DNA of 44,837 nt from an uncultured Eubacteriales bacterium (GTDB lineage Bacteria > Bacillota > Clostridia > Peptostreptococcales > Anaerovoracaceae): positions 1-44,837 of the forward strand of contig OMXT01000069.1 in the NCBI GenBank assembly GCA_900315125.1, written 5' to 3'. Made by a program: the position numbers and the translations under genes. Shown here piece after piece: positions 34,820 through 44,619 of the stretch (position 1 is the first letter of the stretch; each line of letters starts with the position of its first letter). The notes beneath the pieces were generated by a model that saw only the letters and a program-made list of their open reading frames with translations, ran no database searches and was not told the DNA's origin.

Positions 34820-35359
34820 CTACGCTCTGAAAACACTGCGGTTTTTGACAATATATTCAATGCCGGAATATACCGTCATGATCAGCGATGCCCACAGGAA
34901 GACCTGGCCGAGTATGGCAACATATTTTCCATACTGCATATTCTGCAAGGCAAGACCCAGCATAAGCAGAGGGACTGCGATCATCTGGAGCACCGTCTTC
35001 GTTTTCCCGCTCATGGCAGCGGCGATGACTATGCCTTCTGAAGCGGCAACAGTTCGCATGCCTGCCACAAGGAATTCTCTGGCCAGGATGATGATCAGCA
35101 TCCACCCCGGTACCGTTCCGTCCGCTACCATCAGGCAGAAGGCGGAATAGACGAGGATCTTGTCAGCGAGGGGATCCATGATTTTCCCGAAATTCGTTAC
35201 AAGACCTCTGGAACGGGCGATCTTCCCGTCCAGCATATCAGTAAAAGACGCAGCGATAAAAATGATCAGAGCGATCACAAAATAGCCTGTCATATACGCG
35301 GCGATAAAAAATGGTACAGCGATGATCCTTCCCATCGTCAGCTTATTTGGCAAATTCAT
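34820..35359 (-). CDS. pgsA: CDP-diacylglycerol-glycerol-3-phosphate 3-phosphatidyltransferase
   Basis: 179 residues, normal length. The CDP-alcohol phosphotransferase motif is visible as DMLDGKIARSRGLVTNFGKIMDPLADK near residues 42-68. Four to six membrane helices surround it. It makes phosphatidylglycerophosphate, the committed step to phosphatidylglycerol. Its start overlaps the rimO stop by 17 bases. Confidence 0.95.
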   Translation of the reverse strand: MNLPNKLTMGRIIAVPFFIAAYMTGYFVIALIIFIAASFTDMLDGKIARSRGLVTNFGKIMDPLADKILVYSAFCLMVADGTVPGWMLIIILAREFLVAGMRTVAASEGIVIAAAMSGKTKTVLQMIAVPLLMLGLALQNMQYGKYVAILGQVFLWASLIMTVYSGIEYIVKNRSVFRA

Positions 35360-36677
35360 TCAGAACCTCCCTCCCCTCCAGGTCATAGTCGAAGGCTTCC
35401 AGTATTTCAACGTTAACGATATCCCCGGGGCTGTGAGGGCGAACAGGAGTGAATATCACAGAATTATCGATTTCCGGCGCGTCATATCTCGTCCTTCCGA
35501 TGCAGAAGCCGTCATCGTCGATCTCGTCGACCATGACTTCTACTGTGCTTCCCACCAGTTCACGATTATGAGCCAGGGATATGGCCATCTGCTCCATCAT
35601 CAGTGCATCCTGCCGCTCCTTACTGACACTCTCAGGAATCTGATCCGCCATGTCTGCCGCCGGTGTGCCCTCCTCCCTTGAGTAGGTAAATACGCCGAGC
35701 CGGGCGAATTTTTCTTTTTCTACAAAGTCCATCAGGACGCTGAAATCATCGTCGGTCTCCCCGGGGAAACCGACGATGAGTGTTGTCCGGATATGGATAT
35801 CCGGAATCGCATCGTGGAGCTTCTTCAGTGTTTCCGTAATAGAACGGCTCGTAGACCGGCGCTTCATCGCCTTCAGGACAGGATCCGCCGTATGCTGGAG
35901 AGGAATATCCAGGTAATTGCAGATCTTATCTTCTTCCGCTATGGTCTGGATCAGTTCGTCAGTGATTTTATCCTCATAGCAGTACAGAAGCCGGATCCAC
36001 TGTATTCCGTCTATGCGGCAGAGCTGCCGCAAAAGCGCGGCAAGCGTCGGCCTGCCGGGCAGATCTATGCCGTAGCAGGTCACATCTTCAGCGATCAGTA
36101 TCAGCTCTTTACATCCCGCCTTCGCGAGAGCCCGGGCTTCTTCCAGAATATCGGCTTCCGTGCGGGAGCGATAAGGACCGCGGATGCTCGGGATCGCGCA
36201 GTATGTGCAGTTGTTATTGCAGCCTTCTGCTATTTTCAGATAGGAGGTGTAGGGATGCTCGCCGAATTTCCGCGCCCGGTTCTCTGAAAGGTCTCTGGGT
36301 GCATCATCATTGGCAAGGAACCTCTGACCATTCTCTTCCAGACTCGTCAGCAGATCCGGGAGTTTTTCGTAATCATTGACGCCCAGAAAACCGTCTGCTT
36401 CCGGTATTTCATTGTATAATTCCTTTGCGTAACGCTGGACCAGGCAGCCGCTGACGATCAGTTTTTTACCCTGCTCCTTATAGTCAGCCATGCTGAAGAT
36501 CTCACTGATCGATTCCTTCTTCGCATCCTCTATAAACCCGCAGGTATTAACTACGATCGCATCCGCTTCCTCCGGCGAGCTGACGATGCTGTGGCCGCAC
36601 TGCTCGAGAAGGCCCATGGCGATCTCGGAATCCGTGATATTCTTGGGACAGCCCAATGTATCAAAATATACTTTCAT
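35343..36677 (-). CDS. rimO: Ribosomal protein S12 methylthiotransferase
   Basis: 444 residues. The N-terminal UPF0004 domain begins YFDTLGCPKNITDSEIAMG and carries the auxiliary cluster cysteines (TLGC, VNTCGF, SGCL). The radical-SAM motif is CNNNCTYCAIPSIRG near 153, and a TRAM domain ends the protein. Asn after Cys-Pro-Lys favours RimO over MiaB. It thiomethylates an aspartate of S12. The gene lies 3 bases after ftsK. Confidence 0.95.
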   Translation of the reverse strand: MKVYFDTLGCPKNITDSEIAMGLLEQCGHSIVSSPEEADAIVVNTCGFIEDAKKESISEIFSMADYKEQGKKLIVSGCLVQRYAKELYNEIPEADGFLGVNDYEKLPDLLTSLEENGQRFLANDDAPRDLSENRARKFGEHPYTSYLKIAEGCNNNCTYCAIPSIRGPYRSRTEADILEEARALAKAGCKELILIAEDVTCYGIDLPGRPTLAALLRQLCRIDGIQWIRLLYCYEDKITDELIQTIAEEDKICNYLDIPLQHTADPVLKAMKRRSTSRSITETLKKLHDAIPDIHIRTTLIVGFPGETDDDFSVLMDFVEKEKFARLGVFTYSREEGTPAADMADQIPESVSKERQDALMMEQMAISLAHNRELVGSTVEVMVDEIDDDGFCIGRTRYDAPEIDNSVIFTPVRPHSPGDIVNVEILEAFDYDLEGREVLNEFAK

Positions 36678-36680
36678 AAA

Positions 36681-39569
36681 TTAAAATTCCTTCGTGTCTT
36701 CCTTGAGCTGCTCCAGCTCTTCTTCTGTCATGAGAACCTGTCTCGGTCTGCTGCCGTCCTGGGGGCCGACGATCCCCCGCTCTTCCATTTCATCCATGAT
36801 CCTGGCAGCCCGGTTATACCCGATGCGGAACCGGCGCTGCAGACTGGATACGGAAGCATGATCCATGGAAACTACCGCTTCTATGGCATCCGGGAGCAGC
36901 TCATCCGCGTCGGACCCGCCGAGGCTCAGCCCGCCGCCGTTCTCGATGGTATCGATAACTTCCTCGGAATAATCTGCTTCCTTCACCTGGTCTTTCACGT
37001 AATTAATGACCCGTTCTACCTCTTCATCAGAAACAAACGTTCCCTGGACACGAATCGGTTTTCCCATTCCGAGGGGATTATAGAGCATGTCCCCCTTGCC
37101 AACGAGTTTCTCCGCTCCGGACGTGTCGAGGATCGTCCGGGAGTCGAACTGCGACGACACGGCGAAGGCAATCCGTGAGGGAATGTTTGCCTTGATCACG
37201 CCGGTAATAATATCTACAGAAGGACGCTGGGTCGCTACAATAAGGTGCATTCCCGCTGCTCTTGCCATCTGCGCAAGACGGCAGATGGATTCTTCCACCT
37301 GGCTGGGCGCAGCCATCATCAGGTCTGCCAGCTCGTCGATGATGATCACGACCTGGGGCATGACCTGATCCGGCAGATGCCCGCTCTGCATCTTTTTGTT
37401 ATAGGATGACAGATCGCGCACCCCCGCGTCCGCAAACATCTTATATCGGTTCGTCATTTCAGCGACTGCCCAGTTAAGCGCCGCCGCCGCCTTGGATGGA
37501 TCTGTAACAACAGGAATCAGAAGATGAGGGATGCCGTTGTAATTGCCCAGTTCGACTACTTTCGGATCGATCAGCACGAGCTTCACCTCATCGGGATTTG
37601 CTTTATACAGGATACTGGTGATGATACTGTTGATGCATACACTCTTTCCGGATCCTGTAGAACCGGCAATCAGCAGATGGGGCATGCTCTTCAGGTCAGC
37701 CACGATCGGTTTGCCGGCGATGTCCTTGCCTACGGCGAATTCTATCTTGGACGGGGCATTGCGAAATTCCCTGGAGTCAATGATTTCCCTCAGGCGCACC
37801 ATGTTTATCTTATCATTTTCCACTTCGATCCCCACGGCAGCCTTGCCGGGGATCGGCGCTTCGATACGGATACTGCGCGCTCTGAGATTCAGGGCGATAT
37901 CGTCTGCCAGACTGCTGATCTTGCTGACCTTGACGCCTACGTTCGGCTGGATCTCATAGCGTGTGACCGCAGGGCCCTGGGTCACCTGGACGACCCTGGC
38001 ATCTACGTTGAAACTCTGAAGTGTATCCTCCAGGAGACGCGCTTTCTTCTTCAGATCCGCATTCAGTCCCCGGGCATCCGGTATTTCCGGGCGGATCAGG
38101 AGATCCACCGGCGGTTTATGATAGGAGTCCAGGCTGTTCTGGTCAGAAGATCTGGTCAGAGCTGCCGTTCCTCCTGCAAGGCCGAGGCCGGCGCCGATCT
38201 CAGCAGCTTCCCGCGCGATTTCTTTCTTTGTTGCCTTCTTTTTCTCACTGCCTGATGCTGCTGCGTTCTCCGTCATATCCGGTTCCGCTTCAGTAAGGGT
38301 GCCGCTCGCATCAGAGCCGTATCCCCTGTCGTCAAGGCCGTACCCCCTGTCATGGGGAAGAGGCGCCTCCAGTCCAGTGGAACCATTCCCATCACTGCGT
38401 CTTCCCATGAACGGATCTTCTGTATTGAGAAAGTCCACCACATTGCTGTGGGAGGCGTCGCGGCCTGCGCCGTCAGACAGAAACGCCGGTTCTGCGCTGA
38501 CAGGATCAGAAGGCGGAATATCTGAGAGACCGCCCCGCTTAAACGGTTCCTCATAGGGCGTGACAATGCGGACATCGCTGTCTCCGGAAGGAAAATCTCC
38601 GGCTGTGAAAGATGACGCAGCGTCCTGGGAAAGCGTATTGTCAGAGAGAAGCCTGCGGCGCCTGCCGAACAAAGGCTTTCTGGACCGGGGGGCGGAATCC
38701 GCGTCTGCCCCAGGCGTTTCCGCATAGTTCAATAAACCTTCCGATTCCGGGATCTCAGCTGCTGCATCGGCGCCCTGTCCGTCCGCGAACGCAGAAATGT
38801 TTCCTTCTGCAGGACGGGCATGCCTGCTGCGCTCAGCTTCCAGGGCTGGATCAATGGAAGAGTCGACGAAGGCTCTGCCCTTCATGATTCTCTTTTCTTC
38901 TCTCCGATCCTGGAAATTTTCTATCGCCCTGTTAAGAGGCGTATTAAACATCAGCAGGAAGCAGATGAGGATCGCAATGATCGAGAACAGGTAAAGACCG
39001 GATATTCCGATGAGATTCGTCAGCAGCGTTCCGATCGACATGCCGAAAAGGCCGCCGCCTTCCAGGGATACCCCCTTCTGGTAAAACTGAATAAACGGAT
39101 AACTCAGATGCTGCGTATCGATAAACCGGGATGAATTCAGGACGCAGAACATCAGGAGCATAAACACACACGCCAAAAAAGACTTCCCTGAAAAATGTGA
39201 AGCCTTGTGTATAACAAGAAGCACACCGAATATGATGAGATACCAGGGGAGAATGATCCCCACCAGGCCAAACACACCCCGCAGGATATCGCCTAATGCA
39301 TTACCGAATTCCCCTGCCTGTTTAAACTGTACTGCGATAAACAGCAGAACCCCGATGCCGATAAAAATAAGTCCGCAGATCAGGTCATTGATCAGCCGGC
39401 TGTTTTTCCGCTGCTGCTGCATTTCACGGATTTCCTCCCGGGCAGCATTCTCTTCCGGTGATTCTTCTTTTTTCTTTTTTTTCTTTGTTTTGTTCTCGGT
39501 ATCCTCGGCAGAATTGCGGCTGTTCTTCCGGCTGTCTGCTTTCGATACGTCGTTCTTCTTTCTTGCCAA
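36681..39569 (-). CDS. ftsK: DNA translocase FtsK/SpoIIIE
   Basis: 962 residues; initiated at TTG 39569 behind AGGGG and TAGGA. A basic/acidic N-terminal tail is followed by four membrane helices at about 58-205, a variable D/G/S/P-rich linker to about 480, the alpha domain, then the RecA-like motor with Walker [10 protein letters not shown] near 633 and Walker [14 protein letters not shown] near 745, and a winged-helix gamma domain at about 890-950 ([21 protein letters not shown]) that reads KOPS/SRS-like sequences. It pumps chromosomal DNA through the closing septum. Confidence 0.96.
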   Translation of the reverse strand: MARKKNDVSKADSRKNSRNSAEDTENKTKKKKKKEESPEENAAREEIREMQQQRKNSRLINDLICGLIFIGIGVLLFIAVQFKQAGEFGNALGDILRGVFGLVGIILPWYLIIFGVLLVIHKASHFSGKSFLACVFMLLMFCVLNSSRFIDTQHLSYPFIQFYQKGVSLEGGGLFGMSIGTLLTNLIGISGLYLFSIIAILICFLLMFNTPLNRAIENFQDRREEKRIMKGRAFVDSSIDPALEAERSRHARPAEGNISAFADGQGADAAAEIPESEGLLNYAETPGADADSAPRSRKPLFGRRRRLLSDNTLSQDAASSFTAGDFPSGDSDVRIVTPYEEPFKRGGLSDIPPSDPVSAEPAFLSDGAGRDASHSNVVDFLNTEDPFMGRRSDGNGSTGLEAPLPHDRGYGLDDRGYGSDASGTLTEAEPDMTENAAASGSEKKKATKKEIAREAAEIGAGLGLAGGTAALTRSSDQNSLDSYHKPPVDLLIRPEIPDARGLNADLKKKARLLEDTLQSFNVDARVVQVTQGPAVTRYEIQPNVGVKVSKISSLADDIALNLRARSIRIEAPIPGKAAVGIEVENDKINMVRLREIIDSREFRNAPSKIEFAVGKDIAGKPIVADLKSMPHLLIAGSTGSGKSVCINSIITSILYKANPDEVKLVLIDPKVVELGNYNGIPHLLIPVVTDPSKAAAALNWAVAEMTNRYKMFADAGVRDLSSYNKKMQSGHLPDQVMPQVVIIIDELADLMMAAPSQVEESICRLAQMARAAGMHLIVATQRPSVDIITGVIKANIPSRIAFAVSSQFDSRTILDTSGAEKLVGKGDMLYNPLGMGKPIRVQGTFVSDEEVERVINYVKDQVKEADYSEEVIDTIENGGGLSLGGSDADELLPDAIEAVVSMDHASVSSLQRRFRIGYNRAARIMDEMEERGIVGPQDGSRPRQVLMTEEELEQLKEDTKEF

Positions 39570-39591
39570 CAGATCCTACCCCTCTAACTTA

Positions 39592-39615
39592 CCGGGCCGC
39601 CATGCGGCGGCCCGG
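39592..39615. repeat. Perfect GC-rich hairpin between asd and ftsK
   Basis: CCGGGCCGCC and GGCGGCCCGG pair perfectly (10 bp) around ATGC. No T-run follows on the minus strand; the T-run (TTTTTT) precedes the stem instead. It is not a standard terminator and could stabilise the asd mRNA end or bind a protein. Confidence 0.55.
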
Positions 39616-39625
39616 ATAAAAAACT

Positions 39626-40720
39626 CTACTTTGCGGCAATATAACCCTTTTCAACGAGAGCCTCTGCAGACAATACGCCGCCGCCTGCCGCTCCGCGTAC
39701 CGTGTTATGAGCAAGACCGACGAACTTGTAATCAAAGATCGTGTCCTCGCGCAGTCTGCCCATCGTTACGCCGAAGCCCCGTTCGTAATCTACATCCAGA
39801 GCTACCTGCGGACGGTCATCCTCCTCCAGGTATTTTATGAACTGCTTGGGAGCGCTGGGAAGATCCGCTTCCTGAGGGAATCCTCTGTAACTGTTCAGCA
39901 GGTCTATGAGTTCCTGTTTCGGAGGCTTCTCAGCGAAGCTGATGGAAACAGCCGCGGTATGTCCGTCGAGGACCGGGACCCTGATACACTGGGCAGAAAT
40001 AAGAGGATCCTCGGCATTGACGATCTGGCCGTTTTCAATATGACCGAGGATCTTCAGCGGTTCCAGTTCGCTCTTTGCTTCTTCGCCGGAAATATATGGA
40101 ATAATATTCCCCTTCATCTCCGGCCAGTCTTCGAATGTCTTTCCTGCTCCGGAAATTGCCTGGTATGTGCAGACGACAGCCTTGGTCGGCCGGAACTCTT
40201 TCCATGCGGCAAGAGCCGGAAGATACCCCTGAATAGAGCAATTGGGCTTGACTGCAATAAATCCTCTGGACGTGCCCAGACGCCGGCGCTGATATTCTAT
40301 GATCTCATAATGATCGTCGTTGATCTCCGGAACGACCATCGGTACATCGGGCGTCCAGCGGTGGGCGCTGTTATTCGAAACGACCGGCGTTTCTGTGCGG
40401 GCGTAGGCTTCTTCCACAGCGCGGATCTCATCCTTAGACATATCTACAGCGCTGAATACAAAGTCCACACTGTCCGCTACTTCATTAATGTCGGACACAT
40501 CCTTCACAACGATATTCCGGACAGATTCAGGCATGGGTGTCTGCATCTTCCATCTTCCGTTTATTGCTTCCTCATATGTTTTTCCTTTGCTTCTGCTGCT
40601 GGCAGCAATAGTCGTTACCTCAAACCAGGGATGATTCTCAAGCAAAGTTATAAATCTCTGTCCAACCATACCCGTTCCGCCGAGTATGCCGACCTTGAGC
40701 TTCTTGTCTAAACGTTTCAT
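39626..40720 (-). CDS. asd: Aspartate-semialdehyde dehydrogenase, archaeal/fungal-type branch
   Basis: 364 residues. NADP-binding GILGGTGMVGQRFI at the N-terminus, the catalytic cysteine in AVKPNCSIQGYLPAL near 158, a YQAISGAGKTFED segment near 187, and a His in VPVLDGHTAAVS near 248. It reduces aspartyl phosphate to the semialdehyde for lysine, threonine, methionine and diaminopimelate. The wording of the active site (PNCS, not PNCST/ASGAG) fits the TIGR00978 subgroup. It has its own promoter. Confidence 0.94.
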   Translation of the reverse strand: MKRLDKKLKVGILGGTGMVGQRFITLLENHPWFEVTTIAASSRSKGKTYEEAINGRWKMQTPMPESVRNIVVKDVSDINEVADSVDFVFSAVDMSKDEIRAVEEAYARTETPVVSNNSAHRWTPDVPMVVPEINDDHYEIIEYQRRRLGTSRGFIAVKPNCSIQGYLPALAAWKEFRPTKAVVCTYQAISGAGKTFEDWPEMKGNIIPYISGEEAKSELEPLKILGHIENGQIVNAEDPLISAQCIRVPVLDGHTAAVSISFAEKPPKQELIDLLNSYRGFPQEADLPSAPKQFIKYLEEDDRPQVALDVDYERGFGVTMGRLREDTIFDYKFVGLAHNTVRGAAGGGVLSAEALVEKGYIAAK

Positions 40721-40758
40721 TTCTATCCTCCTGTGTCATAGAATTCCAATGATTTTCT

Positions 40759-40787
40759 ATTGTAACATTATTTCATGCGCTTTTCAA
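40759..40787 (-). promoter_or_regulatory. asd promoter
   Basis: TTGAAA (40787-40782) and TACAAT (40764-40759), 17-base spacer; AGGAGG precedes the asd start codon. No lysine riboswitch fits the short leader. Confidence 0.75.
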
Positions 40788-40803
40788 TATATGGTACACT
40801 GCA

Positions 40804-40847
40804 GAAAAAAAGAGCGTCTCAAAGGTTATCACCTTTTGAGACGCCTC
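40804..40847 (-). terminator. Terminator after rpmF
   Basis: On the minus strand GGCGTCTCAAAAGGT pairs with ACCTTTGAGACGCTC and is followed by TTTTTTT, 20 bases after the rpmF stop. Confidence 0.92.
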
Positions 40848-40867
40848 TGCCTGATCTGAACTCAGCC

Positions 40868-41056
40868 CTATGCCTCTGCGCCGTCTTTCAGGACGCTCTT
40901 TCCATCGTAGTAGTTGCAATTAGGGCATACTCTATGTGGAAGTTTTGGCTGATGACACTGCGGACAAATCGAAAGCCCCGGAGCAGTCATCTTCATGTTA
41001 GCGGACTTTCTCTTGTCTCTTCTGGCTTTAGATGTTTTCCTCTTTGGAACTGCCAT
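40868..41056 (-). CDS. rpmF: Ribosomal protein L32
   Basis: 62 residues beginning [18 protein letters not shown]. The zinc-ribbon cysteines are kept: [17 protein letters not shown] near 32-48, so this is the zinc-binding C+ form. The start lies behind AAGGAGGTG. It has its own promoter and terminator. DUF177 (YlbN), usually encoded directly before rpmF, is not found between tmcAL and rpmF here. Confidence 0.96.
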   Translation of the reverse strand: MAVPKRKTSKARRDKRKSANMKMTAPGLSICPQCHQPKLPHRVCPNCNYYDGKSVLKDGAEA

Positions 41057-41113
41057 TGTCTACACCTCCTTAACAAATAGTTTATTTCATAGTCAATTTT
41101 CGTCAACTTCTAA

Positions 41114-41142
41114 AGTATATACTTAATCTCAGACCTTGTCAA
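41114..41142 (-). promoter_or_regulatory. rpmF promoter
   Basis: TTGACA (41142-41137) and TATACT (41119-41114), 17-base spacer. Confidence 0.82.
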
Positions 41143-41191
41143 CACCTTTTCTTGCTGATTTTTACAGCTTCCGAACAGATGCCGGCGGTTA

Positions 41192-42307
41192 TCAGAGACC
41201 GATATAAGGTGACTCTATATAATCGGAATAATCGTAAAGATCGTTCCCCGCTATGATGTTGTACAGGTCTGACGAAAGAATATCCTTCTCCAGCGTGGGA
41301 AGAATGTAGGGGTAATCATCCTTCTCCCTGTTTATATTTGTAATAAAGGGAACCGTATTCCGCTCGCTTTTCTTCATATTTTTAATGAACTTCGCTCCCA
41401 CGTCGTCCAGGCCGAGCAGCCGGATATACGGTTTGGCATTTGCGACCGTTTCACTGTCGATTCCAAGAAGCACCTGGGTCAGCAGTCTCGAGATCCTCGT
41501 TCTGGTGTAAGCCTTGGATTTGATCCGCTCTATGAGCTGCTCTGTCGAACTGACGTAGCGAATCTCGTTCTTCATCTTATTACCCAGTCCTTCGCCGGCC
41601 GAGAATATGCTTTCCAGCTCATCATTTCTTGAAGTAAGGATCCGTGCGCTGATCAGCGAAAAATACGCCTGTTCCATAGAACCGTAACGTTCCGGATCAT
41701 TCTCCCGCAGTTCTTCCCGCAGGCGCGTCGCGGATTCGTGGTAACTGTCGCCCCTCCGCTTGATCGTCAGCGGTTTCATCTTTCTCAGGTTCTTCAGGTA
41801 TTCCAGCGCAAGAATATTATTCGGCTGACTGATGAGATCCGAATCAAAGGAAGGATCCAGTTCATGGACCGCAATGGCCCGGGCTTTGGGATAAGAATTG
41901 CCGTGGCGCAGAAGCTCCGCCGTCCGCTGATCGATCTCCTGCTGATGACTGTCCATGAAGGCCCGGGCAGACTGCAGTGCGTCAATATCGCCGCTCTCCG
42001 ATCCGAATGCCAGGTAATCGATACAGCCAAAACCTTCCAGGATCTGAACCGCTCCCCGGGCAAAATACTCCGCATTGTTGCAGGCATAAACAGCCGGGAG
42101 CTCTGCAATAACATTGATCCCGTTCTGCACCGCCGTTTTCGCCCGTTCCCATTTATCGTAAACTGCCGGCGTGCCCCGCTGAGTAAAATCGCCGCTCATG
42201 ACGGAAACTACAACGTCAGCGGATACTTCCTTTGCCGCCTTGTCTATAAGATAGGCGTGACCCTGATGGAATGGATTATACTCGCCGATGATCCCGATGC
42301 TCGTCAT
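41192..42307 (-). CDS. tmcAL: tRNA(Met) cytidine acetate ligase
   Basis: 371 residues from ATG 42307; an in-frame ATG 42319 overlaps the previous gene and is too close to its GGAG. The nucleotidyltransferase motif IGIIGEYNPFHQGHAYLI at the N-terminus contains the HxGH signature, with VSVMSGDFTQRGTPAVYDKW near 40 and an AFGSESGD segment near 115. It activates acetate with ATP and makes N4-acetylcytidine at the wobble position of elongator tRNA-Met. It is the YlbM family, in its usual place near coaD and rpmF. Confidence 0.92.
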   Translation of the reverse strand: MTSIGIIGEYNPFHQGHAYLIDKAAKEVSADVVVSVMSGDFTQRGTPAVYDKWERAKTAVQNGINVIAELPAVYACNNAEYFARGAVQILEGFGCIDYLAFGSESGDIDALQSARAFMDSHQQEIDQRTAELLRHGNSYPKARAIAVHELDPSFDSDLISQPNNILALEYLKNLRKMKPLTIKRRGDSYHESATRLREELRENDPERYGSMEQAYFSLISARILTSRNDELESIFSAGEGLGNKMKNEIRYVSSTEQLIERIKSKAYTRTRISRLLTQVLLGIDSETVANAKPYIRLLGLDDVGAKFIKNMKKSERNTVPFITNINREKDDYPYILPTLEKDILSSDLYNIIAGNDLYDYSDYIESPYIGL

Positions 42308-42311
42308 ATCG

Positions 42312-42839
42312 TCAGTCATCTCCGTTCTTCGTCCGATAAGCCATCTGCTTCAGCTCATTTCGGTTCTGTTCCAGAACCTCGCCCATGTTGTCAAAGGTCT
42401 TTGCCATATAATTGAACAGCTCGTTCAGATATTTACCGTTGAGTTCATCGAATTTGCCCTGCATATCATAGAGGGTCTTGTCCAGATAATCGTAAGTCCC
42501 GATCTTCAGCATCTTCGTGTATTCCTGGGCGCTGCGGACAATTTCGTCCGCCTTCTGCTGGGCCCGCTTCGTGATATCATGGTCTTCTACGAGGTAATCT
42601 GCCTGTTTCTGAGCTTCCGTGATGACCTTCTCATACTGGTCGCGGGCTTCTGCCAGGATCCGGTCCTTCTGTTCTTCTACCCACTTTGCCTGCTGCACAT
42701 CATCGGGCAGGCTCTGGCGAATGTCCTTTACGATTTCCAGAAGTTCATCGCCATCCACCATGATCTTATTCGTCAGGGGTACCGTAGACGCGGAATCTAC
42801 GATTTCTTCAATTTCTTCCAAGAGATCCAGTACTGTCAT
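42312..42839 (-). CDS. DivIVA-like coiled-coil protein
   Basis: 175 residues, predicted almost wholly helical. DLLEEIEEIVDSASTVPL at the start is followed by a long heptad-rich segment (about 55-110: EEQKDRILAEARDQYEKVI, AQQKADEIVRSAQEY) that is often annotated as an ATP-synthase-B/H-like subunit. Clostridia carry this gene between coaD and tmcAL. It probably has a scaffold role in division or envelope growth like DivIVA/SepIVA proteins. I see no enzymatic motif. Confidence 0.8.
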   Translation of the reverse strand: MTVLDLLEEIEEIVDSASTVPLTNKIMVDGDELLEIVKDIRQSLPDDVQQAKWVEEQKDRILAEARDQYEKVITEAQKQADYLVEDHDITKRAQQKADEIVRSAQEYTKMLKIGTYDYLDKTLYDMQGKFDELNGKYLNELFNYMAKTFDNMGEVLEQNRNELKQMAYRTKNGDD

Positions 42840-42852
42840 AGCTATCTCCTAA

Positions 42853-43335
42853 TTATTCCGAATATTTTTCCTTCATTCTTTTCAGGACAGATTCCGGTAC
42901 AAGACCGTCAGCGCATCCCTTCAGTGAAACAACTTCCTTGATCATGCTGGAACTGATGAATGAATACTCCGGATTTGTCATCAGGAATACCGATTCGACC
43001 CCAGGGTTGAACAGCCTGGCATTCATCTGCGCCATGGTGATCTCATATTCAAAATCCGTCGTAATGCGAAGTCCCCGGACGACAGCGTCAAACTGGTTTT
43101 TGTTTACATAGTCCGCCAGCAGTCCCTGAAAACAGTCCACCGTTACGTTCGGAAGACCGCCGGTGATCTCACGGAGCATGTCCACCCGTTCTTCTTTCGT
43201 GAACAAAGGCTTCTTGGACGGGTTCACAATGACGCCCACAACAAGTTCGTCAAACATCCTGGATGCCCTGCATATGATATCCAGATGGCCGTTTGTGACC
43301 GGATCGAAAGATCCTGTATAAAGTGCTTTGCGCAT
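42853..43335 (-). CDS. coaD: Phosphopantetheine adenylyltransferase
   Basis: 160 residues. KALYTGSFDPVTNGHLDII contains the TxGH nucleotidyltransferase motif, and VRGLRITTDFEYE near 88 and YSFISSSMIKEV near 123 are family signatures. It makes dephospho-CoA from phosphopantetheine and ATP. Its start codon overlaps the rsmD stop by one base, in the conserved rsmD-coaD order. Confidence 0.97.
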   Translation of the reverse strand: MRKALYTGSFDPVTNGHLDIICRASRMFDELVVGVIVNPSKKPLFTKEERVDMLREITGGLPNVTVDCFQGLLADYVNKNQFDAVVRGLRITTDFEYEITMAQMNARLFNPGVESVFLMTNPEYSFISSSMIKEVVSLKGCADGLVPESVLKRMKEKYSE

Positions 43336-43913
43336 TATTCTTCCTCCTCAGCCGTGAGAAGTTCCAGATCCTGTTTTCTTCGGTAGAGAGTCAGTGTCGT
43401 TTTACCGTAACGGCGGTCCCTGACCCGCACAAGACTTCCGATTTCTTCAGGAAGTTCCTGCCGGGAGTCGTGTTCCGCTACTATTATACCCATCTCGGCC
43501 AATAAATCAAGCGAATCGATCTGCCCGAGGCACTTTTCATAGAGCCCTCCGCGGTACGGCGGATCCAGCAGGAAAATATCGACTTTCTCGCGAATGCGGG
43601 ACAGACATCTGACATAATCACCCTGCAGTACGACTGCCTTCTCTTCTGCACCAACATGCTTCAGATTGTGGATCGTGAGTCGGATGCTTTCCCTGGAACT
43701 GTCGCAGAAATAACAGCGTTCCGCACCCCGAGAAAGTGCTTCTATGCCCAGGCTGCCGGTTCCGGAAAACAGATCGCAGAACACAGCGCCGTAGGTATCA
43801 TTCATGAGAATGTTAAAAATAGACTCTTTGACTTTATCTGATGTAGGACGAATGTCCCAGCCTTCTGGTGTTTCTAGTTTTCTGCCTTTGTAATCACCGG
43901 TTATAACTCTCAC
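43335..43913 (-). CDS. rsmD: 16S rRNA (guanine-966-N2)-methyltransferase
   Basis: 192 residues. MRVITGDYKGRKL and RPTSDKVKESIFNIL mark RsmD; the SAM-binding loop is CDLFSGTGSLGIEALSRGA near 47 and the catalytic motif is LLDPPYRGG near 115. It modifies G966 of 16S rRNA. Confidence 0.95.
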   Translation of the reverse strand: MRVITGDYKGRKLETPEGWDIRPTSDKVKESIFNILMNDTYGAVFCDLFSGTGSLGIEALSRGAERCYFCDSSRESIRLTIHNLKHVGAEEKAVVLQGDYVRCLSRIREKVDIFLLDPPYRGGLYEKCLGQIDSLDLLAEMGIIVAEHDSRQELPEEIGSLVRVRDRRYGKTTLTLYRRKQDLELLTAEEEE

Positions 43914-43914
43914 T

Positions 43915-44595
43915 TCATTCCCTCCCCTGTCTGTCTTTCAGTACGTCGGCTATGCCGATATCCGCGGTTATCACCTGACCGAGATATTCTGCGGCGCCCG
44001 GCTGGTCATGAACCGTTTTCTTCGCATGGAATGTGATGGTATAATCTGCCCGGACTGCCTGCTGCGGAACATATTCCGGGGTCATATCGCCAGGCAGGCC
44101 GCTGGGGATGTCCAGTGCATATACCTTGGCGCCGCTGCTCCCAAGACTGCCGATCAGCTCTACAGCCTCCAGACCTTCCGTTCGGAGCGATCCGTGAAAT
44201 CCCGTACCGTATATGCTGTCTACTACAGCATCCCAGTGATGCCGGACGGCGTCCTCCGAAGAAATCTCCCCGATCCTGCCCTGGATGAGCTCATAATTTT
44301 TCAGAGCGTCTTCTGTTTTCGGCATTCCCTCAATGAGGATCAGCTTTACATTCCAGCCTTTCTCCTGAAGGATCCTTGCTGCCACAAAGCCGTCTCCGCC
44401 GTTGTTCCCCTTGCCGCAGAGCACCAGGACTTCTGGGGACAAATTCCCTGCCGGCCGATTCTCATCGATCAGCGCCGCTGCCTTTGTACCGGCATTTTCC
44501 ATCATCTGATAATAGGAAAGCCCCGCGTCCGCAGCCATATGTTCCAGTGTTTTCATTTCTGCCGTCGTAACGGTTTCCTTCTCGTATATCTCCAT
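43915..44595 (-). CDS. nnrE: NAD(P)H-hydrate epimerase
   Basis: 226 residues from ATG 44595, with AAGGAGG about 11 bases upstream; a TTG at 44604 is almost on top of that site. This is the YjeF N-terminal domain only: LEHMAADAGLSYYQMMENAG, VLCGKGNNGGDGFVAARIL near 58, VDSIYGTGFHGSL near 107 and ALDIPSGLPGD near 143. It repairs damaged NADHX/NADPHX together with a dehydratase. The dehydratase domain, often fused, is absent here. Confidence 0.92.
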   Translation of the reverse strand: MEIYEKETVTTAEMKTLEHMAADAGLSYYQMMENAGTKAAALIDENRPAGNLSPEVLVLCGKGNNGGDGFVAARILQEKGWNVKLILIEGMPKTEDALKNYELIQGRIGEISSEDAVRHHWDAVVDSIYGTGFHGSLRTEGLEAVELIGSLGSSGAKVYALDIPSGLPGDMTPEYVPQQAVRADYTITFHAKKTVHDQPGAAEYLGQVITADIGIADVLKDRQGRE

Positions 44596-44619
44596 ATTTT
44601 GCAACGCCTCCTTCTGATA

